Shown here one piece after another: positions 1 through 6,561 of a stretch of 10,524 nucleotides of DNA. The notes under the pieces were generated by a model. That model saw only the letters and a program-made list of their open reading frames with translations. It made no database searches and had not been told where the DNA came from. Position 1 is the stretch's first letter, and each line of letters starts with the position of its first letter. The translations under genes and the position numbers were made by a program. The DNA lies in assembly GCA_027077325.1 (NCBI GenBank), contig JALTGF010000110.1, positions 1-10,524 on the forward strand. The letters run 5' to 3'. This DNA comes from an archaeon. Lineage in GTDB: Archaea; Undinarchaeota; Undinarchaeia; Undinarchaeales; JALTGF01.

Positions 1-147
1 CAAATCTGCACAAGATTTTTCAGCGCGCACGCCAATTATGCAGTCGCCCCTTTTTGTTAAATTGCTTTCCTTAGTTATTTCAATTGTTGTTTTGTGCGTG
101 CCGAGGACATTTACATGGCCGTGAGCGGTTATTGTTTCTTCCATCAT
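1..147 (-). CDS. DUF371-like conserved archaeal protein, N-terminal part (cut by the window edge)
   Basis: The reverse strand reads open from an ATG at 147 to the window edge, giving 49 codons. It begins MMEETITAHGHVNV, then HKTTIEIT and RGDCIIGV, ending at SCADL. The GHxNV, HKTTxEIT and GDCIIGV blocks match my memory of the archaeal DUF371 family, small proteins of unknown biochemical role. The start may be Met1 (147) or Met2 (144); both lie just after the FEN-1 stop. The gap to FEN-1 is a single base, so the two genes are probably co-transcribed and translationally coupled. The C-terminal part is outside the window. The family call rests on motif memory; function is unknown. Confidence 0.72.
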   Translation of the reverse strand, partial: MMEETITAHGHVNVLGTHKTTIEITKESNLTKRGDCIIGVRAEKSCADL

Positions 148-148
148 A

Positions 149-1162
149 CTAAAACCATCGATCTAAACTTTTTTGAGTTCTCGCGCTTTTACTTTTATCT
201 AGTTTTTCAAGTGCGTTTTCAATTCGCTCCTTTGAGAATTCGTGCTTTTCATGTAGAATTTCAATTAATTTGTCTTGGTTCGGCTCCCTCCATTTTAATG
301 TGTAGTCTTTTGTTACTTCTGGATTGAGAAAGATTTCCTTAACTTTTTCAGGATTAATGCTAAATTCAAGTTCCTCTGCCCATTCTTTTATTGGCTTTTG
401 TAGTATGTGCTGGAGTGCTTTTTTTGGACCAATCCCTTTAATACCTGGGTTAAAATCAGTACCAATTAAAATCCCAACCTCAATTAACTGTTCCCGCGTA
501 ATTTTTAAGTCAGACAAAATTTTAGCCAATTCTAAAAATTCTGGCTTTATTTCAACATAATAGTTTTTTCTTGGCACTTTTCTGCGCCCAGTAATTGTTA
601 AGTTTCTTATTAACCGTGGGGCTCCAAAAAGCAAGGAGTCAAAATCCTGAGAACCAACGGCATATACATCTCCCATCTGGCATATATACGCCGCTTGCGC
701 CTCGCCTTCACTTGGCGCTTGGACAAAGGGGATTCCAAGTGCTTCAAGCAACTCCTTTGACTCGTTGAGCATTTCCTCGCTTAATTTTGAAGTTGCTTGC
801 GCATATTTTTTTGCTTCTTCAATTCGGCCTGCTCTTAAGGCAGATTTCCACTTCTCACGCGCTTCTTCCCTAATCGCTTGCCGCTCTTTTATTGTTTCTT
901 CTTTAAGAACAGGCGGTTTTCCATCAAACACATAAGAAGGCAAAAGCCCAATCTCAAGAAGTCGCATGGTCCTGTAAAAAAGCCCAGAAAGGTGGGATGT
1001 TATTTTCCCATTTGAATCCATTAAAGGGGTTCCATCTGATTGCCTGATTATACTTAAAAATTGATAGATTGCGTTAAAAGCATCAATTGCAACTTTCCTT
1101 CCAGCAAGAGAACTAAGCTCAATCTCTTTAGCTTCGACAAGTTTCCCTAAGTCTACACCCAT
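149..1162 (-). CDS. fen: Flap endonuclease 1 (FEN-1), structure-specific 5' nuclease
   Basis: FEN-1 cuts 5' flaps made by strand displacement during Okazaki fragment maturation and long-patch repair, working with PCNA. The 337 residues are the normal archaeal length and start with the family's MGVDLG, whose free N-terminus enters the active site, so this ATG is secure. The metal-binding acidic residues are all present: D27, D80, E152 and E154 (PSEGEAQ), D173 and D175 (SQDFDS) and D236 (GTDFN). The helix-hairpin-helix GIKGIGPKKA follows at about 240-249. The C-terminus Q330-F337 (QKSLDRWF) is a PIP box for PCNA. A TTTATATA box lies about 20 nt upstream, so the mRNA is probably leaderless. A DUF371-like gene follows after 1 nt. 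Nothing appears missing or odd. Confidence 0.97.
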   Translation of the reverse strand: MGVDLGKLVEAKEIELSSLAGRKVAIDAFNAIYQFLSIIRQSDGTPLMDSNGKITSHLSGLFYRTMRLLEIGLLPSYVFDGKPPVLKEETIKERQAIREEAREKWKSALRAGRIEEAKKYAQATSKLSEEMLNESKELLEALGIPFVQAPSEGEAQAAYICQMGDVYAVGSQDFDSLLFGAPRLIRNLTITGRRKVPRKNYYVEIKPEFLELAKILSDLKITREQLIEVGILIGTDFNPGIKGIGPKKALQHILQKPIKEWAEELEFSINPEKVKEIFLNPEVTKDYTLKWREPNQDKLIEILHEKHEFSKERIENALEKLDKSKSARTQKSLDRWF

Positions 1163-1177
1163 ATGGTACGGTAAGAG

Positions 1178-1190
1178 TTATATATAAATA
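1178..1190. promoter_or_regulatory. Shared palindromic TATA box between FEN-1 and the small membrane protein
   Basis: Bases 1178-1187 are ttatatataa, a perfect palindrome. On the minus strand TTTATATA (1188-1181) is a consensus archaeal box A centred about 20 nt before the FEN-1 ATG, which predicts a leaderless transcript. On the plus strand the same bases lie about 31 nt before the ATG at 1214, which predicts a very short leader. No second TATA-like element is needed for either gene. That both directions use one box is inferred from spacing. Confidence 0.68.
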
Positions 1191-1213
1191 AAAGTTATGC
1201 AACCTGCTTAACA

Positions 1214-1549
1214 ATGGGATTAATAATAAACTCAGCAGCAATTTTGGCAAGTACGCTTACTGCTATTTGCCTTTATCTTGGGATTAATCCGCTTTATTCA
1301 ATTGCGCTTGGGGCAGTCATAATTTACGCACCAATTAAATTGCTGCTTCCATTTGGGAGCAAAAAACCAGTATCAGAAACAGGGCTTATAAGCGGATTTC
1401 TAACGGCAACTATGTTTGGAAATTTAGGGTACAGTTTGTTATATTCATGGGCAATTGGTCTGATTTCTGGTTACTTCTATCTTTACTGGTGGATTTTTAT
1501 ATTTCCGAAAATAATTCCAAAAGGGAACAAGAGGATTTCAATTAATTAG
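1214..1549 (+). CDS. Small integral membrane protein of unknown function, 3-4 predicted TM helices
   Basis: I do not recognise this 111-residue protein. Hydrophobic stretches lie at about residues 4-24, 28-47 and 58-99; the last is long enough for two helices. A short polar loop, GSKKPVSETG, sits around 48-57, and the tail KGNKRISIN is basic. By the positive-inside tendency that would put the loop and tail in the cytoplasm. The third region is rich in Gly, Tyr and Trp. It has its own TATA box shared with FEN-1, and its 3' end overlaps the end of the convergent tes gene by 8 nt. Codon use looks like that of its neighbours and a promoter is present, so I take it as real. Proximity to lipid genes may be chance. 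Confidence 0.7.
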   Translation: MGLIINSAAILASTLTAICLYLGINPLYSIALGAVIIYAPIKLLLPFGSKKPVSETGLISGFLTATMFGNLGYSLLYSWAIGLISGYFYLYWWIFIFPKIIPKGNKRISIN

Positions 1550-3092
1550 ATTCTTTAAACTTGCTTAAATCACGGTGGTATAGGTCATCCTTTAGTTTCT
1601 TCCCTGTTTTCTTTTCCCACTCTTTAAAGGATATTGAATACTTCTTTTGTATTTTGTCCCTGTACAATTCAGGGAACACATTAAATGTACAGAACGGAAT
1701 TATAGGCATTTGCTTGTCTGGGGTGACATAGTGGATTACACACCTCTTTACGCGCTCGACATCATAATTGTATTTGTCCATAAAGTGCATCATTCCAACA
1801 AATAATGCCTTTTTGTGCATAACTGCAAGAGACCCATAATTATGTTTTATAAGGATATCAAACAGCATTTTCTTAAAGTTGAGATAGGATGGCTTTTTCT
1901 TATTGTCTATAAAGGAACCAAGCCTTGCAAGTAATCTTGCACCTGCAATAATCTTGCTTTTTCCTGCTTGGATGTCCTGAGCACGCTTTTCTAGGAAGTC
2001 TGTAATTCCAGGAACATCTAAAAATCTTGAAATTGGGATCATTTTGTCCCCATCTTTAAAGATATAACTTGCCGCTCCGCACGCGAAGTGAGCAGATAAC
2101 TCATATTGGGGCCGCTTTGTTATTGCCTCGACAAAATGGCTCAATGGCAATTCAGTTGGTATTGGAAAGAAATCTTCTTTTGTTACTTGCCCGTCTGTTT
2201 GTTCTTCAAGTTTGTTTAGGACATCGGGGATTGTAATTCTAAATTTATCCCGCTCTTTTCTTGGCATTTGCCCAACTAGGGAAACTGGTTGGTAATTAAC
2301 ACCACGGACAACATCCATATTGTCAAAAGCAAATTTTAGGATATCCCCAATTTCATTATCGTTTACAGTTTTTATAACAGTTGGAACTAAAACAATGCCA
2401 AGGTCAGCTTTCCTGCAGTTTTCAATAACTTTTGGGGCCTCCCAGTGATTCTTCGGATTTGTCTTTGCAGTAACACCATCAAAACTCAAGTAAAGATTAT
2501 TTACGCCTGCTTCACGAACTGCCTTTGCAAGATTAGGATCTTGAGACATCTTAATCCCATTTGTGTTAAGTTGGACATGGCTAAATCCCTCTTCTTTGAA
2601 TATTTTTATTATGTCAATTAGATCATCCCTAATTGTTGGCTCTCCACCAGTTATTTGAATTGCATTTCCAGGAACTGGCCGCTCCGCCCTAATCACGCGA
2701 GCCATTTCTCTTATTTGCTCTAAAGTTGGCTCATACACATACCCTGCCTTTTCTGCATAGAAGAAACAGTACCAGCAATTTAAGTCGCATCTATTAGTTA
2801 CAACAATGTTGGTTAAGTTTGAACCTGACTTGTGAAGCGGACAAAGCCCACAGTCAAATGGGCAAACTGCATCTTTCTTTTTAACATTTGGATTTTCAAT
2901 TCCCTTTCCATCTCTTGCAAATTTCTTTGCGGAGTTATAGTAGTCTATATCGCCCCAATACAGGTCCTCAAAATAACCGTGCTCTGGGCAGGTCTTTCGA
3001 ATGTAAACTTTCCCATCCCTTTCAAAGATTTCCGCATCTAGTAACCTGTTGCATTCAGGACATACTGACTGGGTTTTTTCGAGGATTTTCAT
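1542..3092 (-). CDS. tes: Radical SAM tetraether lipid synthase (Tes/MJ0619 family)
   Basis: Tes joins the phytanyl chain ends of archaeol-type lipids by sp3-sp3 C-C bond formation, making macrocyclic or tetraether (GDGT) lipids. The 516 residues show the family layout. A rubredoxin-like metal site has C11PEC14 and C35. A Cys cluster for an auxiliary Fe-S centre is C77-x3-C81-x2-C84. The radical SAM motif is C102-x3-C106-x2-C109, followed by the SAM-binding GGEPT at 149-153. Later come FACGAASYIF and a C-terminal RCVIHY...PFCTFN with further Cys. The start fits because the N-terminal metal site begins ten residues in. It is divergent from a winged-helix regulator and carS, another lipid gene. 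MJ0619 was earlier reported as a dihydropterin methylase, and databases may still use that name. The motifs and the lipid context favour Tes. Confidence 0.88.
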   Translation of the reverse strand: MKILEKTQSVCPECNRLLDAEIFERDGKVYIRKTCPEHGYFEDLYWGDIDYYNSAKKFARDGKGIENPNVKKKDAVCPFDCGLCPLHKSGSNLTNIVVTNRCDLNCWYCFFYAEKAGYVYEPTLEQIREMARVIRAERPVPGNAIQITGGEPTIRDDLIDIIKIFKEEGFSHVQLNTNGIKMSQDPNLAKAVREAGVNNLYLSFDGVTAKTNPKNHWEAPKVIENCRKADLGIVLVPTVIKTVNDNEIGDILKFAFDNMDVVRGVNYQPVSLVGQMPRKERDKFRITIPDVLNKLEEQTDGQVTKEDFFPIPTELPLSHFVEAITKRPQYELSAHFACGAASYIFKDGDKMIPISRFLDVPGITDFLEKRAQDIQAGKSKIIAGARLLARLGSFIDNKKKPSYLNFKKMLFDILIKHNYGSLAVMHKKALFVGMMHFMDKYNYDVERVKRCVIHYVTPDKQMPIIPFCTFNVFPELYRDKIQKKYSISFKEWEKKTGKKLKDDLYHRDLSKFKESN

Positions 3093-3099
3093 AACTTTT

Positions 3100-3137
3100 A
3101 ATACTTTTTAAAAGTACTAAATGATAGTATTTAAATA
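3100..3137. promoter_or_regulatory. Divergent tes / regulator promoter with inverted-repeat operator candidate
   Basis: The 71-nt gap between tes and the regulator contains tatttaaata (3128-3137), a perfect palindrome that can act as TATA box in both directions. Its centre is about 31 nt before the regulator ATG and about 40 nt before the tes ATG. Between it and tes lies an inverted repeat, TACTTTT at 3102-3108 and AAAAGTA at 3110-3116, with a one-base centre. A second pair, AATACT (3100-3105) and AGTATT (3126-3131), encloses it. The inner repeat covers the expected tes transcription start (near 3107), a position typical of repressor sites. The operator role is inferred; AT-rich DNA gives such repeats by chance at some rate. 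Confidence 0.5.
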
Positions 3138-3163
3138 TTTTGCTATGCTTTAAATAAGAAGGG

Positions 3164-3664
3164 ATGGGGCAAACAATGGAAAAAACAATTTCAGAAATTG
3201 AGCGAGAGATAATTAACACGTTTGCGTCTATGTCAGAGTCACTTGGATATTCGGAAGTTCATGGAAAAATTTTAGCAGCGTTAATTATATCAGGAGATGT
3301 CTTATCACTGGAAGAATTGGCCAAAAAAACTAGGTACTCAACTAGTATGATATCCTTAAGTCTTGATTTGCTTGAGGTTTTAGGGATGCTTAAAAAGATT
3401 AAAAGACCAAACGACAGGAAACTTTACATCCAACTTGACGGGGACCTTGTTGAAACAATAAAAACAGCAATTATGCTAAAAATAAGCAGAGGATTTTCGG
3501 AAGTTCATGAAAATTTAGACGAGTACCGGAATGAGATTAAAAATGCTAAGGGGAGTACTGAGGAAAAAAAGAAACTTCTGAAAAATTTGGGCAGGCTGGA
3601 AAGAGAGTCAAATAGAATTAAAAAATATGTAGAGGCACTTTCAAAAGTGAGGATACCCAGATAG
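3164..3664 (+). CDS. Winged-helix transcriptional regulator (GbsR/MarR- or TrmB-like)
   Basis: A 166-residue likely DNA-binding protein. Residues 20-45 (FASMSESLGYSEVHGKILA...) resemble the start of GbsR/MarR-type domains. Residues 48-70 (LSLEELAKKT then YSTSMISLSLDLLE) form the helix-turn-helix, and 74-91, with RPNDRKLYIQL, form the wing. The C-terminal half (about 92-160) is charged and helical, probably a coiled coil for dimerisation. I see no Cys cluster or known ligand domain. The start is ambiguous: ATG at 3164 gives MGQT before Met5, while Met5 at 3176 would be about 24 nt from a second TATA-like taaata (3151-3156) and could be a leaderless start. Its stop directly abuts the carS start, so the two form one operon. 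It is divergent from tes, so auto-control and control of lipid genes are plausible. Confidence 0.77.
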   Translation: MGQTMEKTISEIEREIINTFASMSESLGYSEVHGKILAALIISGDVLSLEELAKKTRYSTSMISLSLDLLEVLGMLKKIKRPNDRKLYIQLDGDLVETIKTAIMLKISRGFSEVHENLDEYRNEIKNAKGSTEEKKKLLKNLGRLERESNRIKKYVEALSKVRIPR

Positions 3665-4147
3665 ATGGATAGTATAATAAACCTGATTCTTTTTTCAATT
3701 TACTGGATTTTGCCGGCATATGTTGCAAATGGAACACCACTAATTGTAGGCGGCGGAACTCCGATTGATTTTGGAAAAAAATTTTTTGACGGAAAACCAA
3801 TATTTGGAAAAGGAAAAACAATCAGAGGGTTTGTTTTGGGAGTTGTTGCTGGAACAATAATGGGATTTATTGAGGGAGGATTACTGCTTGGGTTCTTACT
3901 TTCAATTGGTGCGCTGGTAGGTGACTTAACAGGGAGTTTTTTAAAGAGGAGGATGGGGATAAAAAGGGGACAGCATGCATGGGGGATGGATCAGTTAGGG
4001 TTTGTAGTTGGTGCAATTGCATTTGCAGCACTGTTGAGTCTTCCAAGTGTAAGCGTGATTATCACGATTTTAATCTTGACACCTGCGATCCATATTTCTA
4101 CAAATTATTGCGCATATAAGTTAAAATTAAAGAAGGTTCCTTGGTAA
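3665..4147 (+). CDS. carS: CDP-archaeol synthase (CarS, DUF46 family)
   Basis: CarS transfers CMP from CTP to unsaturated archaetidic acid (digeranylgeranylglyceryl phosphate), giving the activated CDP-lipid to which polar head groups are attached. It is an integral membrane enzyme. The 160 residues are slightly short of the usual 165-180 but the family pattern is complete: PAYVAN (17-22), PID (33-35), DGKPIFGKGKT (42-52), RG (54-55), a Gly-rich helix, GD (86-87), SFLKRR (91-96), G102 and DQ (109-110). Hydrophobic helices lie at about 4-22, 55-80, 110-125 and 128-145. It starts directly after the regulator stop codon; GTGAGG at 3647-3652, about 12 nt upstream inside the regulator gene, is a weak ribosome-binding candidate. 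It meets the next convergent gene with no spacer. Confidence 0.95.
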   Translation: MDSIINLILFSIYWILPAYVANGTPLIVGGGTPIDFGKKFFDGKPIFGKGKTIRGFVLGVVAGTIMGFIEGGLLLGFLLSIGALVGDLTGSFLKRRMGIKRGQHAWGMDQLGFVVGAIAFAALLSLPSVSVIITILILTPAIHISTNYCAYKLKLKKVPW

Positions 4148-5494
4148 TTAAATAAATCTGCTTCTCCATTCAAGTATCCCAATAATCGAGAGCATTATTA
4201 AGAATCCAGAAATTCCTAAGATTAAATAAAACCTAAAATTAGAGCTGGTATGTGGGGAAGAACTCGGGCCATTTGTTGTTTGTGATGCTTGTTTTGAGAT
4301 TTCAGATGAGTTGTTAGGGGTGACATTTTGGGCATTAGTGAGGTTGGTATTGTTATTCTCTGTAACATTTTTATTAATTGTAATTTGTTTAACAATGCTT
4401 ATAGGCACATCGTTAATTAACTTAAAAGAAGAGCCCCACTCACAATCCTTGTACTTAGTTGTTAATGTTAGATTATATTTCGCGATATTAGAACTATTTG
4501 AACTAACTACCTTAAAAGTGACAATAGGGGATGTTGGTCTTATTAATGATCCTACCAACTTATCGCCAGGGAGGATATCATAAATTGGGATTTTAATATT
4601 TGAGTTTGGCGAGGTTAGCGTAAAATTTAAGTCACAGGCATCATGCCCTCCAATGTTTAGGTTTTGAGCATAAACAGAAATATTTGTTGATTTTCCTTTC
4701 TCGACTTCTATGGGCTTTTGAGTCCATACAGTAACATTTGGCAATTTATCATCGATAAGGTTCTTGTTAAATACAATAAAACTTTCATTTAAATTTAAAG
4801 TGGTTTTAAAGCCATAGTATTCATAAGTTACATTTATTAATGCATATGAAGTATTTGAGATAACTGTTTCGGGAAGAGTCCCGCCAGTTGGTTCATATGT
4901 AAATACAAATTTTTCAATACTTCCCTTGGCCATTGAAGTTGGATTTGACTTTAGTTTAAGCGCGTAATATGATGGGTTCTTTGTGTGAACATTTATGCTT
5001 GAGATGTCAGATTCACCAGTTGCTTTTATTTTTATGGAGATATTTACAGATTTATCAGTCGTTATTATTTGAGGAGTTACAGAAACCTCAATTGGGCTTA
5101 GTCCTTGTTTTGCAAAGATTGGATAACTTGTTTCTGATGGGTAAAGTGTTCCACCCTCATCGATGAATGTAACATTTAATAATTTGTATTTTGATTGCGG
5201 CCAACTGGCATTTAGGATCACAAAGCCATCTTTTCCGCTACCAATTGAAGTAACAGAGCCATTTTTAATTATTGAAACAGAGGAGTTGTCAAGGTAATAC
5301 TTAAAGACAGAAGAGTTGTGCGTTGAGGGATTTGTGTACAGTGTTGTAGATAGGTCATTATGGACAGTAATTCCAATTGAGCCATTTACATTTTCAATTT
5401 TTTTTACAGAAACAAGCCCATCTGCAAACACACTTTGAGATATAATAATAAATGAGAATAATACTAGTGCAGATAGTAGTAATTTAGTTTTCAT
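4148..5494 (-). CDS. Exported, heavily sequon-bearing surface protein with C-terminal membrane anchor
   Basis: This 448-residue protein has a signal peptide (about 1-24, ending SVFA before DG). Several beta-rich segments that look Ig-like or CARDB-like follow (about 130-240 and 250-370). A low-complexity Asn/Ser/Thr/Gln stalk spans about 375-422, then a C-terminal hydrophobic helix (about 424-443) and the short basic end EWRSRFI. I count about 21 N-x-S/T sequons, so it should be strongly N-glycosylated outside the cell. Two Cys (DACDLN and KDCEWG) could form a disulfide. The likely role is a surface or S-layer-associated structural protein; no catalytic motif is visible. It follows trm5 after 28 nt with a good Shine-Dalgarno, so it is probably the last gene of that operon. 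Confidence 0.82.
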   Translation of the reverse strand: MKTKLLLSALVLFSFIIISQSVFADGLVSVKKIENVNGSIGITVHNDLSTTLYTNPSTHNSSVFKYYLDNSSVSIIKNGSVTSIGSGKDGFVILNASWPQSKYKLLNVTFIDEGGTLYPSETSYPIFAKQGLSPIEVSVTPQIITTDKSVNISIKIKATGESDISSINVHTKNPSYYALKLKSNPTSMAKGSIEKFVFTYEPTGGTLPETVISNTSYALINVTYEYYGFKTTLNLNESFIVFNKNLIDDKLPNVTVWTQKPIEVEKGKSTNISVYAQNLNIGGHDACDLNFTLTSPNSNIKIPIYDILPGDKLVGSLIRPTSPIVTFKVVSSNSSNIAKYNLTLTTKYKDCEWGSSFKLINDVPISIVKQITINKNVTENNNTNLTNAQNVTPNNSSEISKQASQTTNGPSSSPHTSSNFRFYLILGISGFLIMLSIIGILEWRSRFI

Positions 5495-5499
5495 TCAAT

Positions 5500-5504
5500 C
5501 TCCC
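5500..5504 (-). promoter_or_regulatory. Ribosome-binding site of the sequon-rich surface protein
   Basis: The minus strand reads GGGAGATTGAATG, placing a Shine-Dalgarno-like GGGAG 5 nt before the ATG at 5494. This supports that start and fits translation from a polycistronic message behind trm5. Confidence 0.6.
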
Positions 5505-5522
5505 GAGTTAAATAAATGCTTG

Positions 5523-6560
5523 CTATTTATTAACTTTTCTAACAAGAATGTCTGCAACAAAATTATAAAGCAGAGGAGAGTAAGGTCGAACTTTTTTAAC
5601 CACCAATATTTTATAATTCACATTACCTATCGCTGTTTGAATATTTGAGATAACCTCTGTTTTGCTCTCTGCAAAAGTGTAAAAATGGATTATGCCTTTC
5701 TTTTTTAGGACCTCAATTGCTTCAGGAAAAAAGTTTTCACTTGTTTTTGGGAGGTTCATTATCACTCGGTCAGCAACATTTTTTAATTTTCTTGCAACTT
5801 TTCTTGCATCTCCTTCAATTGGGACAACTTTATCTGAAACCTTGTTTAGGATTATGTTTTCTTTTAAATATTTAACAGCGTCTGGGTTTATGTCAACTGC
5901 ATATATTGTCTTAACCTTTGGCTGCTTCTTTGCAATTACAATTGAGAAGGGGCCAACACCCGCAAACATATCTACAATTATTTCATTTGGCATTACTTGA
6001 GAAGCAATCCTAAGCCGCTCTGTCCCAAGCCGCTCAGTGAAAAATACCTTTGCAACATCAAACTTAAATGTGCATCCACTTTCTTTGTAAGTTGTCTCAG
6101 TTCCGCCTTTCCCAGCTAACAACTTTAATGGCCTGACCCTATAAATCCCAGAAACTACGCCCGCTTTTTTGAAAACTGCTTTCAGGTTTGGATAAAATTT
6201 CAAAAGCGCCGCCCCGATTATTTTTTCCTTTTTTTCAAGTTCTTTAGGTATCTCAATTACTGCCACTTCCCCGAACAAATCATAGGAAGTTCGTAGATGC
6301 TTAATTTCTTCTTTAGTTAGTTTTCCTTTTAGAATATCTGTAAAATTCTTAACTCGCTTTTTCTTAAGTTTTGCAGGCCACTGCACGATTTTTCCTATTT
6401 TAAGGAGATTTACTTTCTCTTTGTACCTTGCATTTATAGGAAAATACAAAAAATTTCCTTTAGAGGATATTTCGCGGTTATTGTTTAAGGCGTTGAGATC
6501 CGCCAGTTTTCTCTTTGCAAGTTCCCCTTTTTCTTTTTTAATTTTTAAGCAGGTAATCAT
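5523..6560 (-). CDS. trm5: tRNA (guanine-37-N1)-methyltransferase Trm5
   Basis: Trm5 uses SAM to methylate N1 of G37 next to the anticodon, preventing +1 frameshifts. The 345 residues carry an N-terminal D1-like domain (1-60), a D2 region around TSYDLFGEVAVIEIP (91-105), and a Rossmann methyltransferase domain with VDMFAGVGPFSI (196-207), the acidic AVDINPDA (221-228), GDAR (250-253) and NLPKT (269-273). SGIYRVRP (137-144) and LGTER (178-182) hold an Arg (R141) and Glu (E181) that probably match the catalytic pair R145/E185 of the Methanocaldococcus enzyme. The usual SPRL before this Glu reads TERL here. One nt separates its start from the preceding gene's stop, so it is coupled. It sits between two exported-protein genes with no obvious functional link. 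Confidence 0.94.
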   Translation of the reverse strand: MITCLKIKKEKGELAKRKLADLNALNNNREISSKGNFLYFPINARYKEKVNLLKIGKIVQWPAKLKKKRVKNFTDILKGKLTKEEIKHLRTSYDLFGEVAVIEIPKELEKKEKIIGAALLKFYPNLKAVFKKAGVVSGIYRVRPLKLLAGKGGTETTYKESGCTFKFDVAKVFFTERLGTERLRIASQVMPNEIIVDMFAGVGPFSIVIAKKQPKVKTIYAVDINPDAVKYLKENIILNKVSDKVVPIEGDARKVARKLKNVADRVIMNLPKTSENFFPEAIEVLKKKGIIHFYTFAESKTEVISNIQTAIGNVNYKILVVKKVRPYSPLLYNFVADILVRKVNK

Positions 6561-6561
6561 T

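Noticed and set aside
94..560. Plus-strand open frames at 94-327 and 324-560
   Set aside because: They lie antisense to the DUF371-like and FEN-1 genes, whose catalytic residues are all in place, and show no family features.
1197..1211. Five-codon mini-ORF (ATG to TAA) just before the small membrane protein
   Set aside because: It lies at or upstream of the expected transcription start and is too short to separate from chance.
1542..3092. Radical SAM gene as a methanopterin-pathway dihydropterin methylase
   Set aside because: This older assignment of MJ0619 fits less well than Tes: no pterin genes are nearby, a lipid gene is, and the Cys layout is that of Tes. It is not fully excluded from sequence alone.
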